Source of the DNA: RUG572 sp051884915
Lineage (GTDB): Bacteria > Verrucomicrobiota > Kiritimatiellia > RFP12 > UBA1067
Assembly: GCA_051884915.1 (NCBI GenBank)
Contig: JBJEWF010000029.1
Coordinates: forward strand, 1 to 64,000
Direction of reading: 5' to 3'
Length of the DNA stretch: 64,000 bases
Shown one piece after another: positions 42,658 through 50,580 of the stretch. The translations under genes and the position numbers were made by a program. Below the pieces are notes generated by a model, which had not been told where the DNA came from, made no database searches, and was given only the letters and a program-made list of their open reading frames with translations. Every line of letters begins with the position of its first letter. Position 1 is the stretch's first letter.

Positions 42658-43029
42658 TCAGTCCTCGTTGCCGTTCTTCTCGGCCTCGCGGCGGGCGTTG
42701 TTGTCCACCACATCGTCGAACCACCGTCCGCCGACTGCGAAGCGCGGAAGCGTCACCGCCATCGGGCGTTCCATGTCATCAAGCTTGATGCAGAGAATCG
42801 TGCAGTTCGTCTCCGGGTAGGCGTTATCCCCCGTGAGGCCGTACTCGCGGTTCATGAGGCTTCCCTCGATAACGTACACGTCCTCGCGCTTGAGGGGCGT
42901 GTAGTTCTTCACCCAGGTGAGAACCGCCGTGATGTTCTCTTCGTCTGCCGTGACCCCCTCGAAGGTGAGCGCGGAGTTTTTGTAGAGCGCGTCGAGCGTC
43001 GCCCGATCTGTTACCTTTATCGTGTTCAT
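42658..43029 (-). CDS. Small phage protein
   Basis: 123 residues: MNTIKVTDRATLDALYKNSA, LTFEGVTADEENITAVLTWV, VYVIEGSLMNREYGLTG, and an acidic/Asn-rich end. Mixed alpha/beta, soluble, no family recognised. First gene behind promoter D and carries the common leader AAAGGAAAACAAAGCA. Confidence 0.6.
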   Translation of the reverse strand: MNTIKVTDRATLDALYKNSALTFEGVTADEENITAVLTWVKNYTPLKREDVYVIEGSLMNREYGLTGDNAYPETNCTILCIKLDDMERPMAVTLPRFAVGGRWFDDVVDNNARREAEKNGNED

Positions 43030-43083
43030 TGCTTTGTTTTCCTTTGCTTTCTGAAGGGCCACTGTGGCCTTTCAACGCCGCAC

Positions 43084-43112
43084 ATTATGGCGTATTACCT
43101 GAATCTTATCCA
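43084..43112 (-). promoter_or_regulatory. Phage promoter D
   Basis: TGGATA, 17 nt, CATAAT on the minus strand, identical in these elements to promoter C. Marks the start of the accessory region below the late genes. Confidence 0.78.
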
Positions 43113-43169
43113 GCGGGTATCTGCATATATTTTCATATTCTTTTTGTGAAAAATTATGCATTATCCCCC

Positions 43170-43198
43170 TTGATAGCAAACCTGTAATACGCCATAAT
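43170..43198 (+). promoter_or_regulatory. Outward-facing promoter D'
   Basis: TTGATA, 17 nt, CATAAT on the plus strand, followed by GTCGGACGATGGGATAGGGA, as after C'. It points into the 3' end of 43240-43644. Confidence 0.5.
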
Positions 43199-43239
43199 GT
43201 CGGACGATGGGATAGGGACTCGATTCGCGGCCCCCACGG

Positions 43240-43644
43240 TCACTTGTCAGACTTGCAGTCCTCGCAGTTTCCGCAGTTGGCGTCATCCTCGCCACAAGCG
43301 CCGTCATCGCACTCCGGCGAAGGCTCGCAGTCCTTGCATCCGTCCTCGGCCTTCGGCGCGAGGTCATCGACGAGATTGTCGTATGCGAGCTGCGCCGCGG
43401 CATGAAGCTTCGCGGCCTGCTCCGGCGTAATCTTGCCGTCTACGACAAGCTGCTCGATCCGGTTCGAGACCGCGACTTTGCCGCCGTTCTCGTAGGCGAG
43501 TTGCAAAATCGCCGAGATGTTCGTCTTGGCGGTTTCGCTCTTCACGGACGCGCAGCCGGTGCAGAGCCTTACGGTGATCACGACCGCAATGACGGTCAGG
43601 GCGGCGTGGCAGATGAGCCACAGGATTCTTTCTATCTTGTCCAT
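43240..43644 (-). CDS. Cys-rich phage lipoprotein or signal-anchored protein
   Basis: 134 residues. The N-terminus is a hydrophobic segment (ILWLICHAALTVIAVVITVR) ending in a lipobox-like LCTGC. The middle is a helical domain (LAYENGGKVAVSNRIEQLV, ITPEQAAKLHAAAQLAYDNL). The last ~30 residues carry seven Cys among Asp/Glu (CKDCEPSPECDDGACG ...). The position after tail-fibre genes suits a lysis spanin, but the Cys cluster is unusual for one. Shine-Dalgarno GAAAGGAGCGTCC. Confidence 0.65.
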   Translation of the reverse strand: MDKIERILWLICHAALTVIAVVITVRLCTGCASVKSETAKTNISAILQLAYENGGKVAVSNRIEQLVVDGKITPEQAAKLHAAAQLAYDNLVDDLAPKAEDGCKDCEPSPECDDGACGEDDANCGNCEDCKSDK

Positions 43645-43688
43645 TTGGACGCTCCTTTCGGATGGGTTGTTGTTAGACATCGCGCCGG

Positions 43689-43913
43689 TCACTTGCCGAC
43701 GCTGATGAGGCTGATTGACTTGGTGCTCCAGTCCGGCTGGCCGGTCTTGACGGTCTCCGACTTGAGGGCACCGACCTTGAGGCCGTCCTCGCGTTCGCGC
43801 ATGGTGGCCTCGTTGGGTTCGTAGAATTCGCGCTGAACGATCTGCTGGCTGGCGCAGCCGCAGAGGACGGCGGCGAAAGCAACGCCGCACACGGCGAAGA
43901 CAGCCCGCTTCAT
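43689..43913 (-). CDS. Small phage lipoprotein (possible o-spanin)
   Basis: 74 residues with a clear lipoprotein signal (MKRAVFAVCGVAFAAVLCGC, lipobox LCGC). The mature part is short and polar (EFYEPNEATMREREDGLKVG). Length and place near the end of the late operon fit an outer-membrane spanin. Its start overlaps the upstream stop (ATG at 43913, stop at 43910). Confidence 0.65.
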   Translation of the reverse strand: MKRAVFAVCGVAFAAVLCGCASQQIVQREFYEPNEATMREREDGLKVGALKSETVKTGQPDWSTKSISLISVGK

Positions 43914-44338
43914 GCGGCACCGACTTTCTCCTGCGCCTTGCTCGGCGCGAGCCATGCTGACCAGCCGAATCGCTGGCAGATTCGGGCGAACTTGACGGCG
44001 TCCCACATGACGAGGTAGCGACGCGGACGCCACCACCCGAATGCGGCGGAGGCAACCTTGCAGCCGTTCCGGCGGAAGCGGGCGTTGCTCTCGGCGAACG
44101 CCGTCTCCGTCCCGTCCGACTCGTGCCACTCGACGTCGTGTATGAACGCAACGGGCGCAAGCGAGGGATGCAGGGCGTCGAGGGCGGAGCGCAGCCATTG
44201 AGGGAATGCGTCCGGCCCGATGCCGTTGAATATCGCGGCAAGCTCATCGTCCGTGTACTTCGAGAGAATTTCCCTGCCCTCAAGTTCGTACTCATCGCAG
44301 AGCGCCTTGAGGCGTTTCACTTCATCGATGTCCGCCAT
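43910..44338 (-). CDS. Phage protein with HD dyad, unknown
   Basis: 142 residues. Helical N-terminus (DEVKRLKALCDEYELEGREI), then PVAFIHDVEWHESDGTETAF with a His-Asp pair, ESNARFRRNGCK and a Trp/Arg-rich C-terminus (FGWWRPRRYLVMWDAVKFAR). 'A-x-x-H-D-x-x-W/Y ... N-x-x-F' recalls phospholipase-A2-like and other small phage enzymes, but this is only a motif match. GAGGA before the ATG; it starts 2 nt from the upstream stop. Confidence 0.6.
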   Translation of the reverse strand: MADIDEVKRLKALCDEYELEGREILSKYTDDELAAIFNGIGPDAFPQWLRSALDALHPSLAPVAFIHDVEWHESDGTETAFAESNARFRRNGCKVASAAFGWWRPRRYLVMWDAVKFARICQRFGWSAWLAPSKAQEKVGAA

Positions 44339-44340
44339 GT

Positions 44341-44829
44341 TCAGTCCTCCTCGTAGATGCACTTTGAAAGAATCGCCTCGGCGTCCTCGTCGGACATCCT
44401 TGCGTAGTTCTTGATGGCCGCGAGCGCCTCGGCGAAGAGTGGGTTGTCCTCGCGGAAGTTCTGCGCGGCAAGGTAGAAGTCCCAGTAGCCGCGCTCCTCG
44501 ATCCACGTCTTCACCAGCACCCACTTGTCGGCCTCCTTCAAGGCCGCGACGAGTTTCAGCTTGGAGAAGACACGGGCCTTATCCGGCGTCACCCCGTCCG
44601 GCACTTGCTTGTAGATGCGTGTTATGGTACCGTCTGTCTCGTCCCAGCCGCTCACTTGGACACTGTGTCCCGGCTCGGCGGCAGGCGGTTCGTCGACGAT
44701 GTGTTTCCATCCGGCTGCGAGATAGGTCTCAGCGGATGGGTTGCTGATGACTGTCCCGTCATCCTTTGTGATTTTCGCGGGGGCGTATTCAACTTCGCCA
44801 CCGACGAGTTTTCCGTAGTTCTTGTTCAT
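44341..44829 (-). CDS. Phage tail-associated unknown protein
   Basis: 162 residues. MNKNYGKLVGGEVEYAPAKI and SNPSAETYLAAGWKHIVDEP at the N-terminus, then a helical C-terminal half (KLKLVAALKEADKWVLVKTW, EALAAIKNYARMSDEDAEAI). The N-terminal 'Y..A.....G' part resembles small tail-fibre assembly or appendage proteins in gut phages. Directly after the last surface-domain gene. Shine-Dalgarno GAAAGGACAACGC. Confidence 0.6.
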   Translation of the reverse strand: MNKNYGKLVGGEVEYAPAKITKDDGTVISNPSAETYLAAGWKHIVDEPPAAEPGHSVQVSGWDETDGTITRIYKQVPDGVTPDKARVFSKLKLVAALKEADKWVLVKTWIEERGYWDFYLAAQNFREDNPLFAEALAAIKNYARMSDEDAEAILSKCIYEED

Positions 44830-44850
44830 GCGTTGTCCTTTCGCTTGTTG

Positions 44851-45663
44851 TCAGAATCTTTCGAGAACCGTTCCGTCGGCGCGGACGATTCCGTCCGTGC
44901 CGTGGAAGCGGCAGTTTGAGTTGGCGTTCCACGGGAATCTTGCGCCGTAGCCTGCGACGATGTTGCCGCTTGACGCCTTCTGCTGGATTTGGTCAATCGT
45001 CTTGTCAGAAACCCAGATATCCATCAGATTCGGGGTGTTGTTGAAATCGCGCGTTGCGAACTGGCTGACCGCGCCAAGTTTCAGTTCGCGCAGCTTGGTG
45101 CATCCCTCCCACACATAGCTCCAGCACACGCCCGTAGTCTCGGTCGTGTATTTTTCGAGCGCCGAGCAGTACTGGAAGGTGCCGTCGTAGCAGATTTCGT
45201 TCCTGCCGATCAGGACTTCTTTCAGCTTAGAGCAGTACGCAAAGTCGCGCTGCCCCATCCAGCGACAGTTCGGCGCGATGAACCTCTCTAAGTTGACGGC
45301 CTTCTTGAACGCCCCGGATCGGCTCCCAGCGATGTCACCGGAATAGTCCACGAAGGACAGGATTGCCGCATCGTAGGAGTACTGCGACTGCCCGTCGAGG
45401 TTTCTGAATCCGATGCTCCTCGCCCCGGAGAACACGATTCTGTATTTTCCGTATGCGAGATATGTGTGGCCGCACGACATATCGCCTGAGACGTACCCAA
45501 GCTCGTCTGCCGATCCGTCACCCCAGCGTATGGTGACGTTTCTGTCTACCACGGCGTTGAACATGAATTTCAGGTACAGCCCGGTGGCGGGCGTCATCTC
45601 GACAACGATTTCCGTGCCGACGCCACCGGAACTCCAGATGCAATGCCTCGCTCCGATCTGCAT
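44851..45663 (-). CDS. Tail-tip protein with BspA-like leucine-rich repeats
   Basis: 270 residues. The N-terminal part has VTIRWGDGSADELGY ... CGHTYLAYGKYRIVFSG, a PKD-like 'WGDG ... H-T-Y ... G-x-Y' unit. The rest is BspA-type repeat sequence (AVNLERFIAPNCRWMGQRDF, AYCSKLKEVLIGRN, QYCSALEKYTTE, GCTKLRELKLG). BspA repeats are typical of surface proteins of host-associated bacteria; here they likely serve phage adsorption. ATGA overlap with the upstream gene sets the start. Confidence 0.75.
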   Translation of the reverse strand: MQIGARHCIWSSGGVGTEIVVEMTPATGLYLKFMFNAVVDRNVTIRWGDGSADELGYVSGDMSCGHTYLAYGKYRIVFSGARSIGFRNLDGQSQYSYDAAILSFVDYSGDIAGSRSGAFKKAVNLERFIAPNCRWMGQRDFAYCSKLKEVLIGRNEICYDGTFQYCSALEKYTTETTGVCWSYVWEGCTKLRELKLGAVSQFATRDFNNTPNLMDIWVSDKTIDQIQQKASSGNIVAGYGARFPWNANSNCRFHGTDGIVRADGTVLERF

Positions 45664-46673
45664 CACGATGCCTCCCAGCGAACATCCTTTATCCACACGC
45701 AGTCGCTGCCGCGAGAGACGCTTCCGTCCTTCTTGTAGCGCCATTCAAACGTATGGCAACCATCGCCGCCGATACGTTGCGCAACCGTTGCCCACGGTTG
45801 TTCACCGTGAATGACCTGTTTCTGAACACCATCGACAAGCAAGAATGCCTTGTCGTAGTTCGCTTCGCTCGATACCTTCCAGGAGAAAGTGAGCGTTTTC
45901 GCGCCAGAAGCCGTTGCATAAAGAGACGAGGACTGGCTGTCACCTATGGAACCGCTCCGCGCACAATCAGTTCCGTCCACGGTTTCTATCGTCCACTTTG
46001 CATCGCCGTCGGTGACAAAAAGCAATCCGCCGCCGGGACAGATGGCAGGCGCGAATTTGTCGATGTACTCGGCCCAGTGAGCGATAAGTTTCGTCACGGA
46101 TGACTTCACGATGTCCGAAGCCGCAACCTCGACTCCTTCTTCGGTGAACCAGCCCTCAAACGTGTATCCCGTCCGCACAGGCATCGGCAGCGTTACGTAC
46201 TTTGTCCCAAGGAGATAGTCCTTGACTGGCGTGTCAACCGTTCCGCCGTCTGGGTCGAACGTAATTGTCTGTGCGATTGACACGGCCTTGCGATGGACAA
46301 CAAACGCTCCCTGTTCGGTCTCGGTGAACGCAAAAACATTCACACCCACTACACAGTGGAATGTCTCGTCATCTCCTTCCTCAAACGAGAACGTCTCGCC
46401 GGTCGGCACGGCAAATGTAACCTCGGGCACCGAGTCTGCCGTGATGACAAGGCGGAGGATAAAGTCCCGTGCAACGCCATCCGTCTTCGGCGGAAAGTTT
46501 ATGCGGACGGCATCGCCGGTCTTCAATTCGACCCGCGTGACGCTCCTGTCCTGCAGCCCGACAGCACCATCGGTTACCACGGCCTTGACGAGCGGGTAGC
46601 CGGACGATCCGCTGCCACCCCCGCCGGAACCTCCGCCGGACTCCGCACCGTTCACAAGATACACCATTTCCAT
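45663..46673 (-). CDS. Tail-fibre-like protein with InlB repeat
   Basis: 336 residues. A Gly/Ser linker near the N-terminus (GGGSGGGGSGSSG), then a ~90-residue beta domain (RVELKTGDAVRINFPPK ... FVVHRKAV), an InlB/Listeria-Bacteroides repeat (ITFDPDGGTVDTPV ... GYTFEGWFTEEGVEV), and a C-terminal beta-sandwich (LTFSWKVSSEANYDKAFLLV). The beta domain recurs in the gene at 46942-47577. A modular surface protein, probably part of the receptor-binding tip. Confidence 0.75.
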   Translation of the reverse strand: MEMVYLVNGAESGGGSGGGGSGSSGYPLVKAVVTDGAVGLQDRSVTRVELKTGDAVRINFPPKTDGVARDFILRLVITADSVPEVTFAVPTGETFSFEEGDDETFHCVVGVNVFAFTETEQGAFVVHRKAVSIAQTITFDPDGGTVDTPVKDYLLGTKYVTLPMPVRTGYTFEGWFTEEGVEVAASDIVKSSVTKLIAHWAEYIDKFAPAICPGGGLLFVTDGDAKWTIETVDGTDCARSGSIGDSQSSSLYATASGAKTLTFSWKVSSEANYDKAFLLVDGVQKQVIHGEQPWATVAQRIGGDGCHTFEWRYKKDGSVSRGSDCVWIKDVRWEAS

Positions 46674-46674
46674 A

Positions 46675-46938
46675 TCAGTCCTCCTTTTCGATGTTCATCG
46701 TTTCGTTGATCGGGATGTAGGTGAGGTCTTCGGCATCCGCCCACCTGCCGTATGCCCACATGACGCGGACGCATCCGTCCGGGTCGTGGTCGATTCTGTG
46801 TATCGGGCGCGGATCGCCGTTCCCGAAGCACTCGTAGATGATGCCCCCATCGTTCTTCACGAGGTAGGCTTCGAGCTTCCGCCTCTGGAAACTTGTGCTT
46901 GACGCCTCGAATCCGTAACAGTCTATCTGGACTTTCAT
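46675..46938 (-). CDS. Small phage protein between fibre genes
   Basis: 87 residues: MKVQIDCYGFEASSTSFQRR, IYECFGNGDPRPIHRIDHDP and ADAEDLTYIPINE. Mostly beta, unknown function. The ATG at 46938 has AAAGGAG 7 nt upstream; an in-frame TTG one codon earlier is less likely. Confidence 0.6.
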   Translation of the reverse strand: MKVQIDCYGFEASSTSFQRRKLEAYLVKNDGGIIYECFGNGDPRPIHRIDHDPDGCVRVMWAYGRWADAEDLTYIPINETMNIEKED

Positions 46939-46941
46939 CAA

Positions 46942-47577
46942 TTACTCCTTTGCGACCGCATTGGCGGTCTTTCTTGAAACCATGAAAACGTCATCTGCAA
47001 CCTCGAAGAAGAAGAACACGGCTGTCGCTCCGGCCTCCACCTCCGCGAACACATCCCCATCATCGCTCTCGAAGGACACGCCTTCCGGGAGCGACCATAC
47101 GGTCGCGCTCTCCATCGTCAAGCGCACGATGAAGTCGCGCGCCTTGCCGCTCGTCTTCGCCGGAAACGCGAACGTGACGGCTGTGCCGTTCAGCACCACG
47201 GCGTTGACGGCATGGTTTGTAAGCGCAATGCTGCCGCGCACGGCGGACGGAGCGGCGAAGTCGAAGGACGCTGCCGCCTTCGGTATCCTCTCGACGGGGA
47301 TCATCCCACCGGCAGATTCAGCGATTCTTTCGGCTGCGGCGTATTTCACGCGCTCCAGCGCATCAGCGATGTTCCTGAACGAAGAGAAGTAGGAGTTGCA
47401 GCACGGCCTCGCGCCCTCGTCTGCGGGCGTGCCGTCATCGTATTCATCGGGCGTGAGAACCTTCGCAAGCTCGTCAAGTTCGGCAACGATTGTGTCGAAA
47501 GCCTTGAAGTACGAATTCGGCTCGTGTACTCCGTCCTCCGTCTCCTCCGGCCTTATGTCATCTGCGTTTACGGCCAT
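46942..47577 (-). CDS. Tail-fibre-associated protein
   Basis: 211 residues. The helical N-terminal half (EPNSYFKAFDTIVAELDELA, CNSYFSSFRNIADALERVKY) repeats an 'NSYF..F..I...L..' motif twice, probably for trimer or chaperone contact. The C-terminal half (FAFPAKTSGKARDFIVRLTM ... DDVFMVSRKT) is homologous to the beta domain in the 336-residue neighbour. Shine-Dalgarno GAAAGGAAACACAG. Confidence 0.65.
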   Translation of the reverse strand: MAVNADDIRPEETEDGVHEPNSYFKAFDTIVAELDELAKVLTPDEYDDGTPADEGARPCCNSYFSSFRNIADALERVKYAAAERIAESAGGMIPVERIPKAAASFDFAAPSAVRGSIALTNHAVNAVVLNGTAVTFAFPAKTSGKARDFIVRLTMESATVWSLPEGVSFESDDGDVFAEVEAGATAVFFFFEVADDVFMVSRKTANAVAKE

Positions 47578-47590
47578 ACTGTGTTTCCTT

Positions 47591-48469
47591 TCATTCGGGG
47601 CGCACCCTCGTGCCGCCCCAGTCCTCGTAGAATAGCGCGCGCAGATCATCGCTCGCGTCCGTCACAACATCGTCGTGTGCCGTGACCATGCCCTCGGTGT
47701 GGTTGATGGTGATTGGCATCAGAAGCGACGGATCGTCCGCCCATGCGCCTTCGATGCTCTTGCACCCCTTGTAGCACATCCGCACAGACTCCATCGTCTC
47801 CGGCCAAGCCGGGATGATGCCCGTGGCACCCGTGTTCTGGTAGCACTGGTCGCATTTCGTTGCGTCTTTCGGCCACGGCGGCATCGCGCCGCCAAGCCCC
47901 GTGCATCCGTCGAAAGCCCCCGTGCAGTCCGTGACGGACGGTCCCCACTTCGGGAATCCGCCCTTGATGTTGACGCAGAACTGATAGCAGCAGAAGACGG
48001 ACTTTATGGACTTGCCCCACGGTATGACCGGACCCTGGACGCCGCCGCCATGCTCCGAGTTGTTCCACGCGCAGAACGTTCCCTGCGCGGATTCCACGAA
48101 GTCGCCCCACTGGATAGGGAACACCGCAGGGCGCGAGACGAGAACCTTGTTGTCGGACGTGACCGTCCAGCACTCCGTGAAACGGAACCACTTGAGACGC
48201 TTGTCGAACTTCACCCGGTAGCGTCCGGGCTTCGTCCAGTTGTGCGCCATGTTGTACCTGTCCTTCGGCCAGTCCTGAACGGTGCCGTCGCCCCAGTCTA
48301 CGCCAATCGCGTCGAAGCCGGCCCTCGGCGTCTGGTAGAACTGCACCTGGCAGTATCCGCCTTCGCGTATTTCCCAGTCCTCGAAGGAGATGTCGAATAT
48401 CGTCTCCTCCTTCATCGCACAGTCGAACATCTGCATCATCGCCGCAATCATGACCGCCGCTCCAATCAT
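47591..48469 (-). CDS. Tail-tip protein with PKD-like and BspA-like repeats
   Basis: 292 residues. After a short hydrophobic start (MIGAAVMIAAMMQMFDCAMK) comes IGVDWGDGTVQDWPKDRYN with AHNWTKPGRYRVKFDKRLKW, matching the WGDG unit of the 270-residue protein. Repeats with aromatic and Cys residues follow (CTGAFDGCTGLGGAMPPWP, CDQCYQNTGATGIIPAWPET, VRMCYKGCKSIEGAWADD), a shortened BspA form. ATGA overlap with the upstream fibre gene. The two proteins are diverged paralogues. Confidence 0.72.
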   Translation of the reverse strand: MIGAAVMIAAMMQMFDCAMKEETIFDISFEDWEIREGGYCQVQFYQTPRAGFDAIGVDWGDGTVQDWPKDRYNMAHNWTKPGRYRVKFDKRLKWFRFTECWTVTSDNKVLVSRPAVFPIQWGDFVESAQGTFCAWNNSEHGGGVQGPVIPWGKSIKSVFCCYQFCVNIKGGFPKWGPSVTDCTGAFDGCTGLGGAMPPWPKDATKCDQCYQNTGATGIIPAWPETMESVRMCYKGCKSIEGAWADDPSLLMPITINHTEGMVTAHDDVVTDASDDLRALFYEDWGGTRVRPE

Positions 48470-50538
48470 ATGGTGACCAGCTCTATCGCAGGGTCGAGGT
48501 ATACGAATCCGCCGGACGAGTACCATGAGAAATACACGCGCACGTCCACGGGAGAGGTGGTCGGAATGTCAACCGGCATCTCAAGAACGCGCTGCGCGAG
48601 GTTTGAATCGTTGACCCACGCACTGGCGGAATCGTCCTCCCATCGTCCGTGGATTGACGAGTAGTAGGTCTTCTCCCCGACGGTGGCGGAAAGGAAGAAC
48701 TGGCGGTACAGCTCCGTCTCGACGGCATACCCCTTGAAGGCGATGTGCACCTTGAGCAGATGCCGCCCGGTTGTCGTGGGCGTGAGCTGCATTCCGTTGA
48801 ACGGCCTGCGCCCCAGCACCATCGTGTCCGCGCCAGAGCAGGTGTTGTTCGTGAGCTTGAGTGCCGCCGTGCCGCCTCCGGTTCGACGGACGCTCCACGT
48901 GTCGCAGAGACCGTTCTGGCAGCGAAACGCGAAATGCCCCGACGCACCCTCGTTGTTGCATCCTATGCCCTGGTATATGTGCTGGGCCTTGCTGCTCGAC
49001 GCCGTCATCGGTGCGAGGCTGGCGTTCGCGGAATCCACGAACACGCTCCCGTTGTTGTCGAGCGTGGAGAAGACGAGCGGGTCTTCGTTGTACGGATATT
49101 CGGGGTTGGAGAGATTGGCATCCATGAGCCGGACGCGGGCGTGGCTTCCGTTCTGGACGTAGAGCGCCTTTCCGGGGAACCACGTCTTGATGGATGTGAT
49201 GTCGGCCTCGGTGTACGAGAGGACAACCGTTCCCTCGAATTCGGCGGCGGTGAGACGTACGTTCTCGAAGTATGCGGCCTTTCCGCGAGGGCATTTCACG
49301 GTTATGTCCGTGACCTCCGGGACTTTCGCGTACATCGTGCAGTCCGACTGCGAGAAGTTGAACACGACAGCCGCATAGTTGTCGTTGTAGGTCGCGGCGT
49401 TCGCGTATGTGCAGGCCGCGCCGATCCCCGCCGTCGAGGCGAGGACGATGTTCACGTCCTCGATTCTCTTCACGACTCCGGGGACGTAGTTGCCGGAGTA
49501 GCAGCGGTTCATCTCGATGACGGGCTCCTTCGCGTACCACACGCCCGGAAGGTTCACCGAGACGGTCTTCATCGAAATCTCGTAGACGTAGTAGAAATAC
49601 ATCATCGCATAGTCGATGGATAGCGATGACGGATTGCCCGTGGCGAGGGCGGTGCCCATCTTGACCGTTATGTTCTCGACAGTGCAGGAAATGTAGCCTT
49701 GCAGATAGAGGAGCGTGGGGACGTGTGTGGCCGTGCCGTTCATGCGAATCGTCTGCTCGACGTTCCTGACGATGCACTCGATGCCTTTCTGGTATGTTCC
49801 CGCGAGGTAGAGCGGATAGGCGTTTGACGTGTAGTCCGACCAGACCGGCGAAAATATCTTCACGTTCTGGACGTTCAGCACATCGGCGAAATAGCAGTAG
49901 AAGCCGCAGGGGTTGCTCGAATTGCCGGTCAGCGCATGGTTGATGATGCAGTCCGATATGTTCAGCATCCTTGCGTAGTAGATGTACACGTAGCTCTTGA
50001 GGCGGCTCGCCGTGAGCTCCCCCGTGTACGTCGACTTGTCGACGTTTATCCCCCTTGATCCGAATTTGCAATGCTCGAAGGCGAAGCAACCGATGGGATT
50101 GGACGAGTTCTGGAACTTGAGGATGTAGTTGTCGGCGTTGATGCCGTCGCGGAAGAGGTACACGCGGTGCAGGAGAAACCTCTGCGCCTGCGGCAACGCA
50201 AATGAACCGCTCGCGGCAGTCGACTGGACGTTCGCGTATTCGGCGGAGTCACCGCCCCACGCCGTCTTCGCGGCGGCTGGGACAAGCTCGTACATCTCGT
50301 CAGAGGCGTTCGGCATCCCCATGATGAGGAGGTTCTTGACGGTCGAGCTGCTGCCGTTGGGGATCACCACGGCGGAATTCTCCGCTGTGCGGCGGATTAG
50401 GTAGCAGGTATTGTCGGCGAAGCCGGCCACCGAGTCCGGCAGCTTGTTTGCCGCCGCAGCCGGTGTGCTTCCGTCGCCGTTCGTCGATCTCGACGGATCG
50501 ACGTACACCACGTTGAAATCTATGTCAGAGTATCTCAT
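48466..50538 (-). CDS. Phage tail fibre/spike with parallel beta-helix
   Basis: 690 residues. The start 'YVDPSRSTNGDGSTPAAAAN' is the pattern that opens beta-helix spikes. Many short Asn/Gly-rich turns follow (FEHCKFGSRGINVDKST, MLNISDCIINHALTGNSSNP, VENITVKMGTALATGNPSS). The C-terminal ~150 residues form a beta-sandwich (HLLKVHIAFKGYAVETELYR). It probably binds or cleaves host surface polysaccharide, though no catalytic residues can be assigned. The ATG at 50538 has GGAGG 5 nt upstream; an ATG four codons earlier overlaps that site. Confidence 0.78.
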   Translation of the reverse strand: MRYSDIDFNVVYVDPSRSTNGDGSTPAAAANKLPDSVAGFADNTCYLIRRTAENSAVVIPNGSSSTVKNLLIMGMPNASDEMYELVPAAAKTAWGGDSAEYANVQSTAASGSFALPQAQRFLLHRVYLFRDGINADNYILKFQNSSNPIGCFAFEHCKFGSRGINVDKSTYTGELTASRLKSYVYIYYARMLNISDCIINHALTGNSSNPCGFYCYFADVLNVQNVKIFSPVWSDYTSNAYPLYLAGTYQKGIECIVRNVEQTIRMNGTATHVPTLLYLQGYISCTVENITVKMGTALATGNPSSLSIDYAMMYFYYVYEISMKTVSVNLPGVWYAKEPVIEMNRCYSGNYVPGVVKRIEDVNIVLASTAGIGAACTYANAATYNDNYAAVVFNFSQSDCTMYAKVPEVTDITVKCPRGKAAYFENVRLTAAEFEGTVVLSYTEADITSIKTWFPGKALYVQNGSHARVRLMDANLSNPEYPYNEDPLVFSTLDNNGSVFVDSANASLAPMTASSSKAQHIYQGIGCNNEGASGHFAFRCQNGLCDTWSVRRTGGGTAALKLTNNTCSGADTMVLGRRPFNGMQLTPTTTGRHLLKVHIAFKGYAVETELYRQFFLSATVGEKTYYSSIHGRWEDDSASAWVNDSNLAQRVLEMPVDIPTTSPVDVRVYFSWYSSGGFVYLDPAIELVTI

Positions 50539-50580
50539 GCTGTCCTCCATTCTGTATCACCCTAAAACACCCGGCAGTAG

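Larger units (their letters stand above)
43027..43235. repeat. ~209-bp direct repeat, copy 2 (promoter block D)
   Basis: Second copy of the block at 41759-41966. The hairpin has one change (GGCCACAGTGGCC), and the AT-rich centre has drifted more than the promoter parts. Confidence 0.85.

Noticed and set aside
44851..50538. Diversity-generating retroelement target in the tail proteins
   Set aside because: No reverse transcriptase or template repeat is visible in the window; the relation between tail proteins looks like gene duplication.
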